This document shows, one piece after another, positions 51,116 through 60,755 of a stretch of DNA of 64,000 nucleotides. The position numbers were made by a program, and so were the translations under genes. The stretch is from the NCBI GenBank assembly GCA_016713665.1, contig JADJOR010000002.1, forward strand, positions 62,001 to 126,000, in the 5' to 3' direction. The stretch comes from Deltaproteobacteria bacterium. GTDB lineage: Bacteria > Myxococcota_A > UBA9160 > UBA4427. Under the pieces are notes generated by a model. It was not told where the DNA came from. It saw nothing but the letters and a program-made list of their open reading frames with translations, and searched no databases. Every line of letters begins with the position of its first letter. Position 1 is the stretch's first letter.

Positions 51116-53086
51116 CTACTGCCAGAGCTCCGCGATCCGATTCGCGTCCTCGTCTCCGGGGCCCTGACCCCCGATCGCGAAGACCCGACCATCGGTCAGC
51201 GTCATCAGCCGATGGCCGCCGCGTCGGCGCGCCATGTTCCCGGCGTCGTTGCTCCAGCTGCCGCTCGCGGGATCGAAGAGCTCGCTATGCGCATTCGCTG
51301 TGCCAATGAAACCGGACTGACCGCCCGAGATCAGGACGCGTCCGTCCGGCAATCGGGTCGAAGCGGGCCTCCATTCCGAGACGATCATGGAGCCGGTGGC
51401 GGCCCACTCATCCTCGCTGGGGTCGTAGATCTCGGCGCTGGACAAGGCGGCGCCGAAGGGGAGCGGCGCGCCGCCCGCCAGCAGCACGCGACCGTCCGCT
51501 AGCGGCGTCGCGGTCGCGAATCTGCGGGGTGTGCCCGGGCTCGCCGCGATCGTCCAGCTGCCGGTGGCCGGGTCGAAGACTTCGACGGTCGAACCGAGGG
51601 TCATGAAGACTCGCCCGTCCGGGAGGGCTGCGATGGCATGCTCGCGCACCGAGAGATCGATCGACGTCTCGCCCACGCTCGTCCAGGTTCCCGTCGCCGG
51701 GTCGTAGAGCTCGCCGTCGCGGAGCTGGTTTTCGGCGAAGGCTCCATCCATGCCCCCGAAGACCAGCACGCGTCCGTCGGACAGAGCCACTGCCTCCGCG
51801 CCCCGACGCGGTCGGCTCATGCTCGTTGTCGGCGTCCAGGTCCCCGCGTTCATGTCGAAGATCGAGGCCGTTGCGAAGTACTCCTCGAAAATTTCCTCCG
51901 TTTCCTCGTCGAACAGGAAGATGTAGCCCCCCGCGACCAGGACCTTGTGGTCCGGGAGCGCTGCCACGGCGACGTCCTCGAGCAGCCCGGCGAGGGGCGG
52001 GGTGGGCACGGCGGACCACTGCCCCGTCGCCGGATCGTAGAAGGCGCTCTCGGCCCGGTCGGCCGTGTTCATCACGAGGATGCGGCCGTCGGCGTCCTGG
52101 CCGACGGGGACGGGGGCGGCGATGTCGAACGGCGCGGGCGCCGTCGCGGTCCAGGCGTGGCCGGCGACGGTCAGGGAAGTCGTCTGCCATTCGGTGCCCT
52201 CGTACTCGACGCCGATCGTGGCGGTGCCGACCGCGACGGGATCGGCGAGGCCGTGCGTGCCTTCGCCGTTGCCGATCGTGGCGATGCCTTCGTTGCTCGA
52301 GGTCCAGACGACCGCGTCGGTCAGGTTCGCGGTCGAACCGTTGGTGTAGGTCCCGGTCGCGGTGAATTGCGGGCTCGCGGCCAACGCGACGGTCGGATCG
52401 GCCGGACTGATCGCGATCGAGACGAGCGCGGGTGCGGTGAGGGTGAGTGCGGCGACGTTCGACAGGATCCCCTCGTAGAGCGCGGTGATTTCCGCAGTTC
52501 CCGCGCTCAGCGCCGTCGCCAGGCCCTTGTCCGACGGCGTGTTCCCGATCGAGACCTCGAGTGTCTGATCGGTCGACCAGCTGGCCGCCGTCGTGACGTC
52601 CTGTGTGCTCCCGTCCGAGAACGTTGCCGTCGCCGTCAGCTGCTGCGTCGCGCCGACGGAGAGGGTGGCGGTTTCGGGCGTCACGGCGACGGAGACGACC
52701 GCTGCAGGCGCGACGGTCAGCTCGGTCGTACCGGTCACGCCCTCCTGGCTCGCGCTGATCGTCGCGGTTCCTTCGCCGACGGTGCTCGCGATTCCCCCGT
52801 CGGCGATCGTCGCGCGCTGGGCGTCCGAGCTGGTCCACGAAACGCTCGCCGTCAGATCGCGGGTCGAGCCGTCGCTGTAGCTGCCCATGGCGGTGAAGGA
52901 CTGGCTCAGCCCGAAGGCGACCGACGGGCTCTCGGGCTGCACGGAAATCGACGAGAGCGTCGCCGCCGGTGTCGCGCCCGGTTCGTCGTCCGCTCCGCCC
53001 TGGCGACAAGCGCCGACGCCGAGGGTCAGCGCGGCCAGACCCATCATGATCCATCGGATCGAAGCGCGTTCGTTCGAAATCTTCAT
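51116..53086 (-). CDS. Lipoprotein with Big/BIG_2-like Ig domains and kelch repeats
   Basis: 656 residues. A lipoprotein signal (lipobox VGAC) is followed by three bacterial Ig-like domains (about 40-305), each with the SPSVAFGLSQSFTAMGSYSDG-type start and VSWTSSDAQRATI core of BIG_2 modules. After a linker, a kelch beta-propeller (about 315-656) has repeats with DGRVLVxGG and YDPATGxW. Such proteins are anchored surface or periplasmic ligand binders. The ATG at 53086 is chosen because GGAGG (53092-53096) lies five bases before it; an ATG at 53098 is also in frame. It is convergent with the NarL gene. Confidence 0.88.
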   Translation of the reverse strand: MKISNERASIRWIMMGLAALTLGVGACRQGGADDEPGATPAATLSSISVQPESPSVAFGLSQSFTAMGSYSDGSTRDLTASVSWTSSDAQRATIADGGIASTVGEGTATISASQEGVTGTTELTVAPAAVVSVAVTPETATLSVGATQQLTATATFSDGSTQDVTTAASWSTDQTLEVSIGNTPSDKGLATALSAGTAEITALYEGILSNVAALTLTAPALVSIAISPADPTVALAASPQFTATGTYTNGSTANLTDAVVWTSSNEGIATIGNGEGTHGLADPVAVGTATIGVEYEGTEWQTTSLTVAGHAWTATAPAPFDIAAPVPVGQDADGRILVMNTADRAESAFYDPATGQWSAVPTPPLAGLLEDVAVAALPDHKVLVAGGYIFLFDEETEEIFEEYFATASIFDMNAGTWTPTTSMSRPRRGAEAVALSDGRVLVFGGMDGAFAENQLRDGELYDPATGTWTSVGETSIDLSVREHAIAALPDGRVFMTLGSTVEVFDPATGSWTIAASPGTPRRFATATPLADGRVLLAGGAPLPFGAALSSAEIYDPSEDEWAATGSMIVSEWRPASTRLPDGRVLISGGQSGFIGTANAHSELFDPASGSWSNDAGNMARRRGGHRLMTLTDGRVFAIGGQGPGDEDANRIAELWQ

Positions 53087-53091
53087 GCTCG

Positions 53092-53096
53092 CCTCC
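53092..53096 (-). promoter_or_regulatory. Ribosome-binding site GGAGG
   Basis: GGAGG on the minus strand, five bases before the ATG at 53086, decides the start of the kelch/Big lipoprotein gene. Confidence 0.75.
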
Positions 53097-53337
53097 ATTT
53101 CGCTCGGCAGGCGCGGCGTCCGCGGTCGGCTCGGGCGTTCGAATGGGGCTGAGATCGGGGTTGTTCCGAGCGGGATTGAGGCCTAACGAGAGGTCGTCGA
53201 TGGGGTCGAACGAATGCAAGGGCGCGTCGACGTTCGAGCAGGAGGCCGATCGAAAAAATTCGATCCTGTGACTCGCAATCCTTCGATCCACCGGCCCATG
53301 CGCAGGATCGGAACGTGCGTCGGACGCGACGCCGGGC

Positions 53338-54771
53338 TCACGAAGCGACGAAGCGCTCCAGCGCCTGGCGGAGCTGCGCGCCGCTCACGGGCTTGCCGAG
53401 GACGACGAACCGACCGGCACGCGCGACTGCGAGGGCGTCGGCCTCCGAATCGCCCGTCACGAGAATCGCCGGGATGGGGACGCCGCATCGCCGGCGCAGG
53501 GCGTCGACCCACGCGACGCCGTCGCGTTCGCCCGGGAGCCGCAGATCGACGAGCAGGACGTCGGGAATCCACTCCTGCGCGAGGACGTCGAGCGCATGAT
53601 CGGGGTCGTGAAGACCACGCGGCTCCGCGCCATGGGCGCGCAGCAGCGCCTCGCTCGCGCGGAGCACCTCGAGATCGTCGTCGACGATCGCCACCCGGAG
53701 GCCGGCGAGCGACCGGACTCTGCTCCCGGCGACCTCGTTCGGGTCGGGTGCCTGCGCGCGGGGCACTTCGAGCGCGAAGCACGCGCCCCGACCCACGCTC
53801 GATCGAAGCACGACGCGATGCCCGAGCCGCGCCGCGAGCCGCTCGACGATCGCGAGTCCAAGCCCGAGCCCGCCGACACCGCCCGCCGCCGCGCCGCCGC
53901 GCGCCGCGCTGCCTTTCGCCGCGCCGCCCCGGCGCTCGAACGCGCGGAAGATCGCCCGCTGGTCTTCCTCTGCGATGCCCGGCCCCGTATCCCATACGCC
54001 GATGCGGACCTGGTCGCCTGCGCGCTTGCAGCCCACGAGGATCCGTCCCGTCTCCGAATGGCGGATCGCATTGAGCGCGAGCTGGCGAAGGATCGCCTTC
54101 ACGAGCTCGGGATCGCTCTCGAGCCACGCGTCGCTCCGCACCACGCGCAGCTCGAGACCCCGGGCCCGAGCGGCGGATCCGAGCTCCGTCTCGATCGCAT
54201 CGAGCAGGCTCGCCGCGCGAAAGCGCCGCGGATGGCATTCGACGTCGCCGGCCAGGGTTCGGGCGAAGTCGATCAGCAGATCGAGCTGGGCGCCCAGCGA
54301 CGCCGTCGCGGCATCGAGCATCGCGGCGAGCCGGTCGCGCTCGGCCTCCGTAGGCGCGCTTCGCAGCGCGTTCGCGGTCAGGCGCATGGCGTGGAGCGGC
54401 TGGCGCAGATCGTGGCCCGCCGCCGACAGGAGTCGCGCCTGAAGGCGGCTCGCCTCCTCCGTCCGCGCCGCAGCGGCCTCGAGATCCCGGACGCGACGCT
54501 CGTTCTCGCCGCGCGTGGCGATCGCGACGCGGGCCGCGCCGCGCAGCAAGCCGCCCAGGAGGAGCCCCGAGACGAGGGCGAGCAGGACCAGGATCCGTCC
54601 GGGATCGCTCGGCGACCGAAGCAGCCAGGCAAGGGCAACACCGACGAGCGCCACGACCCACAGGAGGATCCCCATCTGCCGATCGCCCACCGCAGGCAGC
54701 CGGCGCGTCCGTTCGCCGCCGATACCCGCGTGATCGCCGATGCCTCGCTCGCCCGGATGAGAGGATCCCAT
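53338..54771 (-). CDS. Hybrid sensor histidine kinase (HisKA-HATPase-receiver)
   Basis: 477 residues: two membrane helices (about 33-50 and 58-80), a short coiled linker, a HisKA domain with H-box AAGHDLRQPLHA (His120), an HATPase domain (N-box LALNAIRHS, G1 DTGPGIAEED, G2 GLGLGLAIVERL) and a receiver domain with phosphorylation site LLVDLRLPG (Asp409). It lacks a large periplasmic sensor domain, so it may sense a membrane signal. An Ala/Gly/Arg-rich insert precedes the G2 box. It is divergent from a second kinase, 121 bp away. The start could also be the ATG at 54675, right before the first helix. Confidence 0.92.
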   Translation of the reverse strand: MGSSHPGERGIGDHAGIGGERTRRLPAVGDRQMGILLWVVALVGVALAWLLRSPSDPGRILVLLALVSGLLLGGLLRGAARVAIATRGENERRVRDLEAAAARTEEASRLQARLLSAAGHDLRQPLHAMRLTANALRSAPTEAERDRLAAMLDAATASLGAQLDLLIDFARTLAGDVECHPRRFRAASLLDAIETELGSAARARGLELRVVRSDAWLESDPELVKAILRQLALNAIRHSETGRILVGCKRAGDQVRIGVWDTGPGIAEEDQRAIFRAFERRGGAAKGSAARGGAAAGGVGGLGLGLAIVERLAARLGHRVVLRSSVGRGACFALEVPRAQAPDPNEVAGSRVRSLAGLRVAIVDDDLEVLRASEALLRAHGAEPRGLHDPDHALDVLAQEWIPDVLLVDLRLPGERDGVAWVDALRRRCGVPIPAILVTGDSEADALAVARAGRFVVLGKPVSGAQLRQALERFVAS

Positions 54772-54892
54772 GGGCCCTGAAGGTAGGCGGTTCGACGGCT
54801 GGGAACAGAAGCGATCGCAATGGGGTCGCGAGGGGCGACTCTCGCCCCGTCGTCGTCCTGCGACCCGGCCTTCAGCGCGTTATTCTGCGGCG

Positions 54893-56623
54893 ATGGCGGC
54901 CAGTGCGGGGACGGCGAGCGGAATCACGGGCCTCTCCGACACGGCCGACGACACCTCACGGCGCGTGCTGCTCTGGGTCTGCGCCCTGGGCTCCATTGCT
55001 TCGGTCCTCGGCATCCTGCAGCGGGAGGCGAGCGGGACCGAGCAGCCGATCGGGCGGTTCGTCGAGATCGCCCTGCCGGTCGTGGCGCTCGGATTCATGG
55101 GCAGTGGCCTGGCGCTCTGGTTCCGCCGCGACGCGGTCGGGGCCGCGAAGATCGCATTGGCCACGACCCAGCTGGGCATGCTGCTCGGCAACGTCGCGTT
55201 CATCCTCTTCGGCAGCGCGAGCCATCGCGATACGTTGCGCGAGCTCGTCAACACGAACTTCTGGCTGCCGATGATGCTGGTGCTGGTCTTCGCGCTCTTC
55301 GAGGAGCGCCTCGCCAAGCGCATCGCGGGACTCTTCGTGCTCAGCCTCGCGGCCGTCGGTGCCGCCTACTTCCTCGCCCCGCCGAAGCTCGACCCGGTCG
55401 ACGCGGATCTGGCCCAGGCGGTCCGCATCGCCGTCGCCAACCAGTTCTTCATCGGCCATGCCATTCTCTTCGCCTTCCTGCTCGCGCTGTCGCGCTGGCG
55501 AACGCTCGTCACGGCGCAGCAACACTCCCTGACGCGGGCGAAGCTGCTGGCGGCCGCCAGCCACGACCTGCGCCAGCCGCTTCATTCCCAGGCGCTGTAC
55601 GTCGACGCGCTGCTCGCGAGCCGCTTCGCGGACGAGAACACGCGCTTCCTCGCCGAGCGGATCGGCGCGACCAGCGCGTCCCTGCGCGGCCTGCTCGACG
55701 GGCTGCTCGACATCTCGAAGCTCGATGCCGGTGCGGTCGCCCCGCGCGTCGAGGATTTTCCCATCCAGCGCCTCTTCGACGAGCTGCAGGCCGAAGTCGC
55801 CGCCTTCCCGGATCATCGGCCGCGCGTGCGCTTCCATGCTTCGAGCGTCTGGATCCGGAGCGATCCGACACTGCTCCGGCGCATCGCATCCAACCTGCTC
55901 TCGAATGCCCTGCGGCATGGGCGGGAGGGCGCGGTCGTGATCGGTGTGCGGCGCGGTCCGCCGCTCCGACTGATCGTGCAGGACACCGGCCCGGGCATCC
56001 CCTCTGACGCGCTCGAGCTCGTCTTCGACGAGTTCACGCAGCTGCAGAACCCGGAGCGGGATCGCAGCAAGGGCATCGGCCTGGGGCTCGCGATCGTGCG
56101 TCGCCTGGCCGAGCTGCTCGCGGCCCGCGTCGAGGTCCAGTCCGTCGTCGGCCGCGGATCGCGCTTCAGCGTCACCCTCGAACGGGTCATGCGGCCGACG
56201 CGCCCCGCCGAGCCGCGGCGGGCCGCCGCTCCGCTGCCCCGGCTCGACGGGTTCACCGTCCTCGTCATCGACGACGAGCTCGACGTCCGCGAAGCGATGC
56301 GCTCGATCGTCGGCAGCTGGGGCGCACGCGTGCTGCTCGCGGACTGCGGTGAGGTCGCGGTCGAGGTCGCGAAGCAGAACACCCATCTCGACCTGATCCT
56401 GGCCGACCATCGCCTGCGCGATGGGGAGACCGGTCATCAGGCCGTCACGGCCGTCCGCCGCGCGCTCGCCCGCCCCGTCGGAGCGCTGCTCATCACGGGC
56501 GATACCCACCCCGACCGCATCCGCGAGACGCAGGCGACCGGTCTCGAGCTGCTCCACAAGCCGGTTCCGCCGGACGTCCTGCACGAGCGCCTCGCCCGCT
56601 CGCTCGGACTCTCGCAGGCTTAG
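54893..56623 (+). CDS. Hybrid sensor histidine kinase with multi-helix membrane sensor
   Basis: 576 residues: an N-terminal sensor with about six membrane helices (about 25-205), HisKA with SHDLRQPLHSQALYVDALL (His224), HATPase (N-box NLLSNALRHG, G1 DTGPGIPSD, G2 GIGLGLAIVRRL) and a receiver domain with ILADHRLRDG (Asp505). The H-box HDLRQPL is the same special variant as in the divergent kinase, so they are paralogues. The output is presumably phosphotransfer to a separate regulator such as the NarL protein at 50424. The ATG at 54893 is chosen as the first methionine before the helices; the ribosome site is weak. Confidence 0.92.
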   Translation: MAASAGTASGITGLSDTADDTSRRVLLWVCALGSIASVLGILQREASGTEQPIGRFVEIALPVVALGFMGSGLALWFRRDAVGAAKIALATTQLGMLLGNVAFILFGSASHRDTLRELVNTNFWLPMMLVLVFALFEERLAKRIAGLFVLSLAAVGAAYFLAPPKLDPVDADLAQAVRIAVANQFFIGHAILFAFLLALSRWRTLVTAQQHSLTRAKLLAAASHDLRQPLHSQALYVDALLASRFADENTRFLAERIGATSASLRGLLDGLLDISKLDAGAVAPRVEDFPIQRLFDELQAEVAAFPDHRPRVRFHASSVWIRSDPTLLRRIASNLLSNALRHGREGAVVIGVRRGPPLRLIVQDTGPGIPSDALELVFDEFTQLQNPERDRSKGIGLGLAIVRRLAELLAARVEVQSVVGRGSRFSVTLERVMRPTRPAEPRRAAAPLPRLDGFTVLVIDDELDVREAMRSIVGSWGARVLLADCGEVAVEVAKQNTHLDLILADHRLRDGETGHQAVTAVRRALARPVGALLITGDTHPDRIRETQATGLELLHKPVPPDVLHERLARSLGLSQA

Positions 56624-56839
56624 CCCTCCGAGCGTGGCCCCGTGCCGCCTGCGGGAATGGCTCGATCGGGCGGTTCGCGATCTCGAGCGCAGCCGCCGAG
56701 GCGGCGCGATATCGCGGTGGCTCCCGAACCGTCTCCCTGGACGAGCGCGATGAGACCCGCTGTCGACGCTCCGGATCGAGGTCCAGGCCCAGATCCAGGT
56801 CCAGGCCAAGTCCGGGTCGGCGTCGAAGGGAGAACCGAA

Positions 56840-59395
56840 ATGCTTCGCCACCGTCCGATCCGTCCCGATCCGAGCCGGCCCATCACTCGGCCGCACCGAA
56901 CGAAGCGGATGCTCCGATCGCTGCTGGAAACCATCGCGGTCGCCCTCGCCGCGGCCACGATGATCGTCCCGACCGCCGCCGAGGCGATCGTCTTCGAGGT
57001 CAACTCGACCGCCGATACGATCGACGCCAACCCGAGCGACGGATTCTGCTCGACGGGCAGTTGGGTCGTCGATCCGACAACGGGTCCGGCTCCGGAGTGC
57101 ACGCTGCGGGCTGCGATCGAACAGGCGAATGGCCGGATCGGGCGAGACGTCGTCCGTTTCAGCAGCCAACTCCTCTATGGCGCAGACGGCGTCGCCTGGT
57201 TCCGTCCGACCTACCCCTATCCGTGGATCCTCGACGTGATCGAAATCGATGGCACCACGGCCCCCCACCATGATCCGGATCGGACACCCCGGGTCGTGAT
57301 CGTCCCCAACGGACCCGTTTTCGCGGGACTCGACCTGGTGGGCCCGGCCAGTGGCTCCGAAATCCGCGGGCTCAGCTTCGGGGGGTTCTTCTATGGGATC
57401 CGAGTCTGGGCGAACCGCGTCTGGATCGAGGGCTGCGCCTTCGGCATCCATGAGGACACCGCCCCCTACATCGTGGTCCACGCCAACGAGATTGGAATCT
57501 CGGTGTCGGGCGACCACAACTGGATCGGCGCGAAGGTCGAAAACGGCGCCTTCGTCGGCCGCGGCAACGTCGTCTCGGGGAACGTCATCGGGATCGAGAA
57601 CTCGGCAACGAACACCCACATCATCGGGAACAAGATCGGAACGGATTCGAGCGGGACGATCCGAAGAGCACGCTCCGCGGAGACGAGTCCCATGTCTTCG
57701 CTCGGAAACACCGAGGTCGGCATCCTGGTCGACGTCGGCATCGGCCTGGAGATCGGCCGGGTAGTCCAGTCGGGCTCGGCCCAGAACCCCACCTACACCG
57801 CGATGGGCAACGTGATCTCGAACAACGGGTCCCACGGCATCGAGATCCACGAGTTCTCGAGCGACCCGACGGCTCCGGGCATGAAGATCGTCGCCAACGA
57901 GATCGGAACCGACGCGACGGGGATGCTCGACTTCGGAAATGGCGACTCCGGGATCCTCGTTTCGAGGGCAGACGCGGCGCTCGTGATCGGGGGAGACGTC
58001 TCCGCGGCGAGCAATCTCGTCTCGGGCAACGGGGGCGATGGCATCGAGACCGGGATCGGCGGCGTTCGCAGCGCGAAGATCGTGGGCAACCGGATCGGCG
58101 TCGCGGCGGATGGTCTCTCGCCGCTCCCGAATGGCGAGCAGGGAATCCGGCTCGACGGCGGCGACGACGTTCGCGTCGAGGGCAATCTCGTAGGCCACTC
58201 GCCGAACGACGCGATCCTGATCGGCGATACCCCGACCCAGGAGATCGGCTCTGTCGAGGTGGTCGGCAATTACGTCGGCATGAACCAGGACGGCGATGCA
58301 CTGCCCAACACCGGAGCGGGAATCCGGGTCGAGCATGGCTGGGTCACGATACGCGCCAACACGATCGGCAACGCCCGGGCGGGCATCGTGGTCCGGGACG
58401 CTGCGGACCAGATCGAGATCTACGAGAACTTCGTGGGCACGGACGAACTCGCCCGCGATCAGGGCAACGTCGAGAGCGGGGTCCTCGTCTCGAGCATACT
58501 CGGGGCGAACGCGATCGGCGACGTGGAGCGCGGCAACGTGATCGGGTGGAACGGGGGCAGCGGCATCGTCGTGGACCAGTCGGCGAACGCGAACCTCATC
58601 GTCGGCAATTTCGTCGGCGTTCATTCGGACGGGACGCCGATCCCGAACGGCGACCACGGCGTTCACCTGCGCCGGGGAGCGGGTACGGCCCCCGCCGTGA
58701 TCGGCTCGCACGCGACGACGCCCGAGGCCGATCTCGCTGGACGGGCCAACCGCATCGCGTACAACGTCCGCGACGCCGTCGCGCTCGACGATGGCTCATC
58801 CGCCTCGATTCGGGGCAACTGGATCAAGGGCAACGGGAAGCTCGCGATCGATCTGAACGACGACGGCAAGACGGCGAACGATTCGGGCGACGTCGATCAA
58901 GGGGCCAACCGACTTCAGAACAGCCCGGACCTCGACCGGGATCGAACGGAGGTCGATGACGCGATGGATGAGCTGCGCGTCGAGTACCGTGTGACCTCGG
59001 ACGTCGGTGCCACGGCCTATCCGCTGACGATCGACTTCTATCTGGCGGATCGGACGACGCTCGGCCCGATCCGACACCTCGGCAGCGACAGCTACCCGGC
59101 CGCGGCGGCGCATCAGCCGCGTCGCGCGACGTTCTCCTTCGAGGAAGAGCTCGAGAATGGCTACGGGATCATCGTCGCGACGGCGACTTCGTCGCTCGAC
59201 GAGACCAGCGAGGTCCGCACGGCCGTGCTCGTCCCCGAGCCCGGCCTCGCAGCGAGCCTCGCCGTCGGGCTCCTCGGGCTGCGCGGACTTGCGCGGAGGA
59301 GTCCGGTCGAGGCTCGACGTGCGCGCTGCCCCGCCGCGCGTCCGACGCTCGCCGCGCGATCCCGACGAGCATCCCCACCCCCGCCGCGAGCATGA
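56840..59395 (+). CDS. CSLREA/parallel beta-helix protein with PEP-CTERM signal
   Basis: 851 residues. A signal peptide (about 30-55, ending TAAEA) leads into a CSLREA-like start (VNSTADTIDANPSDGFCS, then ECTLRAAIEQAN), a domain known from surface beta-helix proteins. Many beta-helix coils follow (about 180-760) with GNxIGTD-type turns. The end is VLVPEPG, a hydrophobic helix and LARRSPVEARR, a PEP-CTERM signal. About 25 further residues follow the basic cluster and overlap the antiparallel PEP-CTERM gene. The ATG at 56840 has GGGAG eight bases upstream; an earlier in-frame start exists but lacks coding character. Confidence 0.8.
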   Translation: MLRHRPIRPDPSRPITRPHRTKRMLRSLLETIAVALAAATMIVPTAAEAIVFEVNSTADTIDANPSDGFCSTGSWVVDPTTGPAPECTLRAAIEQANGRIGRDVVRFSSQLLYGADGVAWFRPTYPYPWILDVIEIDGTTAPHHDPDRTPRVVIVPNGPVFAGLDLVGPASGSEIRGLSFGGFFYGIRVWANRVWIEGCAFGIHEDTAPYIVVHANEIGISVSGDHNWIGAKVENGAFVGRGNVVSGNVIGIENSATNTHIIGNKIGTDSSGTIRRARSAETSPMSSLGNTEVGILVDVGIGLEIGRVVQSGSAQNPTYTAMGNVISNNGSHGIEIHEFSSDPTAPGMKIVANEIGTDATGMLDFGNGDSGILVSRADAALVIGGDVSAASNLVSGNGGDGIETGIGGVRSAKIVGNRIGVAADGLSPLPNGEQGIRLDGGDDVRVEGNLVGHSPNDAILIGDTPTQEIGSVEVVGNYVGMNQDGDALPNTGAGIRVEHGWVTIRANTIGNARAGIVVRDAADQIEIYENFVGTDELARDQGNVESGVLVSSILGANAIGDVERGNVIGWNGGSGIVVDQSANANLIVGNFVGVHSDGTPIPNGDHGVHLRRGAGTAPAVIGSHATTPEADLAGRANRIAYNVRDAVALDDGSSASIRGNWIKGNGKLAIDLNDDGKTANDSGDVDQGANRLQNSPDLDRDRTEVDDAMDELRVEYRVTSDVGATAYPLTIDFYLADRTTLGPIRHLGSDSYPAAAAHQPRRATFSFEEELENGYGIIVATATSSLDETSEVRTAVLVPEPGLAASLAVGLLGLRGLARRSPVEARRARCPAARPTLAARSRRASPPPPRA

Positions 59396-60194
59396 GCCCT
59401 GCCCCCGGCTCCGGCACGAGGTCGAGCGCATCGAGGTCCGCCGCGTCCCAGCTCGGGTCGAGGCTGTCGAGCTTGTATTCGAGCGACCAGCTTCCCTGCT
59501 TCAACTTCAGCACGTCCTGATCCCGGAACGTGATGCCCTCGATCGTGCCGCCCGTGTCGAACGTGACGAGAAAGCTGCCGCCGCCCAGTTCCGTCAAGCC
59601 GTCGATGTCGAGCGCTTCCGGGATGCCGACGGCCGAGCCGTCGAGGGCGAGCAAGAACGTGCCGCTTCCGAATCGCACGACGTCTTCGTCGGCGACCGTC
59701 AGGCTGCCGGGCAACGTCACGTGGGTATCGAAGGAGAGCAGGAACTGGCCGCCGGAGAGCGGAAGGGCAAGCGCGTCGACGGCGACGCCGTCCGGGATGC
59801 CCGCGAGGCGTGAATCGAACTCGAGTCCGAAGGCTCGCTGATCCCAGTAGGCCACATCGGCCGGGCGGACCACGACGTTGCCCGGGAGCACGACGGTCGT
59901 ATCGACCGTGAAGTAGCGCCTTCGGCTCCCGGAGTCCGCATAACCGGTCAGGTCCGCCGCCTCCGGGATCGAGCCGAGGGGCTCGAGCGCCACGATGTCG
60001 TTCAGGTTGTCGACCGCGACGTCATGGTCGGAGGTCACGACGTTGCCCGAGCCGAGCTCGTCGCCGCCTACGGACTCGGAGGTCGGACCCGGAAGGCCAT
60101 CGCGCCCGTCGAGCGGGCTCGAAAGGCCGTCTACAACCGCATCCGCGAGTCGATCCGTCGCATCGCGCGTGTCCATCCGGACCTGGGTCGCCAT
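59169..60194 (-). CDS. PEP-CTERM repeat protein, probably 5'-truncated
   Basis: About 341 residues as read. Residues about 70-230 hold three related ~50-residue modules with the signature GIPxxxxxDAL and a FDTxVTLPGxxxVxDEDV strand. VPEPGAGLMLAAGVGMLVG and ARRASDARR form a PEP-CTERM anchor, followed by ~45 extra basic residues that lie antisense to the end of the CSLREA gene. No signal peptide is visible. The N-terminal ~55 codons (60194 to about 60030) are antisense to a remnant of a regulatory ATPase and are not believable coding sequence. The real start was probably lost, so this may be a pseudogene. Module function is unknown. Confidence 0.55.
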   Translation of the reverse strand: MATQVRMDTRDATDRLADAVVDGLSSPLDGRDGLPGPTSESVGGDELGSGNVVTSDHDVAVDNLNDIVALEPLGSIPEAADLTGYADSGSRRRYFTVDTTVVLPGNVVVRPADVAYWDQRAFGLEFDSRLAGIPDGVAVDALALPLSGGQFLLSFDTHVTLPGSLTVADEDVVRFGSGTFLLALDGSAVGIPEALDIDGLTELGGGSFLVTFDTGGTIEGITFRDQDVLKLKQGSWSLEYKLDSLDPSWDAADLDALDLVPEPGAGLMLAAGVGMLVGIARRASDARRGSAHVEPRPDSSAQVRAARGARRRGSLRGRARGRARPCGPRWSRRATKSPSRR

Positions 60195-60266
60195 CTCGAA
60201 GTCGCCGTGCGAACCGGGACGACCTGCATCTACCGCCCCGACGTTCCTGGGCCGGGTCGACAATGA
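60024..60266 (+). pseudogene. 3' remnant of a large regulatory ATPase (AfsR/LuxR-like, C-terminal end)
   Basis: A short open frame whose translation, starting around LVAAYGLGGRTRK and continuing ARKAVYNRIRESIRRIA and HPDLGRHLEVAVRTGTT, closely resembles the conserved C-terminal end of large AAA/TPR regulatory ATPases (ending TGTxCxYxPE). The parent proteins have about 1000 residues; only the last ~70 are left. No start or ribosome site is visible. It lies antisense to the start of the PEP-CTERM gene. The similarity is from memory of the family's C-terminal pattern, so it needs a database check. Confidence 0.55.
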
Positions 60267-60755
60267 GACGGGCTGCTTGAACGGCCCATCCTTCGCCTTC
60301 CCGCCGGCCCCTTCTCTGCGATCGTCCAATGACGCCCTGCGAAATCGAGGCCCCGATGGAGAGCTGAGGGCGGGGCGGCCCGGCCCGGACAGGACCAGGC
60401 TGCGGCCCCGGGCCCGGTCGCTGGCGCGTTCCATTCCGGGTTTGCCCGGGTTTCCTTCCGGTCGTGCCGCAGCCCCCTGCCGAATCAACCGATCGCCGCC
60501 GCGCCGATCTCCCGCCACGCCGATGCTGCACATTCTCGACAGCGGCCTCCCTCGAAGGCGTCGCCTTCTCGGACCGGACGAATCGTCGTCGATCCGAGTC
60601 CCTCCGTCACCTCTCCCCGACCCGCTTGAAACCCGTCCGACGGCCGTGCACCATGCCGAAGGCCCGGTCCGATCCCGGACCATCCGGCATCGTACGACGG
60701 ACCCCGGACCGCCCGCCGTCGCTAGCCGTTCGTCGAACCCACGGAGGAATGCCCC
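60267..60755. other. Intergenic stretch without a supported gene
   Basis: 489 bp between the ATPase remnant and the amidohydrolase gene. All frames look like GC-rich shadows and no motif is recognisable. The region presumably carries the promoter of the amidohydrolase operon; a GGAGG ribosome site ends it. Confidence 0.45.
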
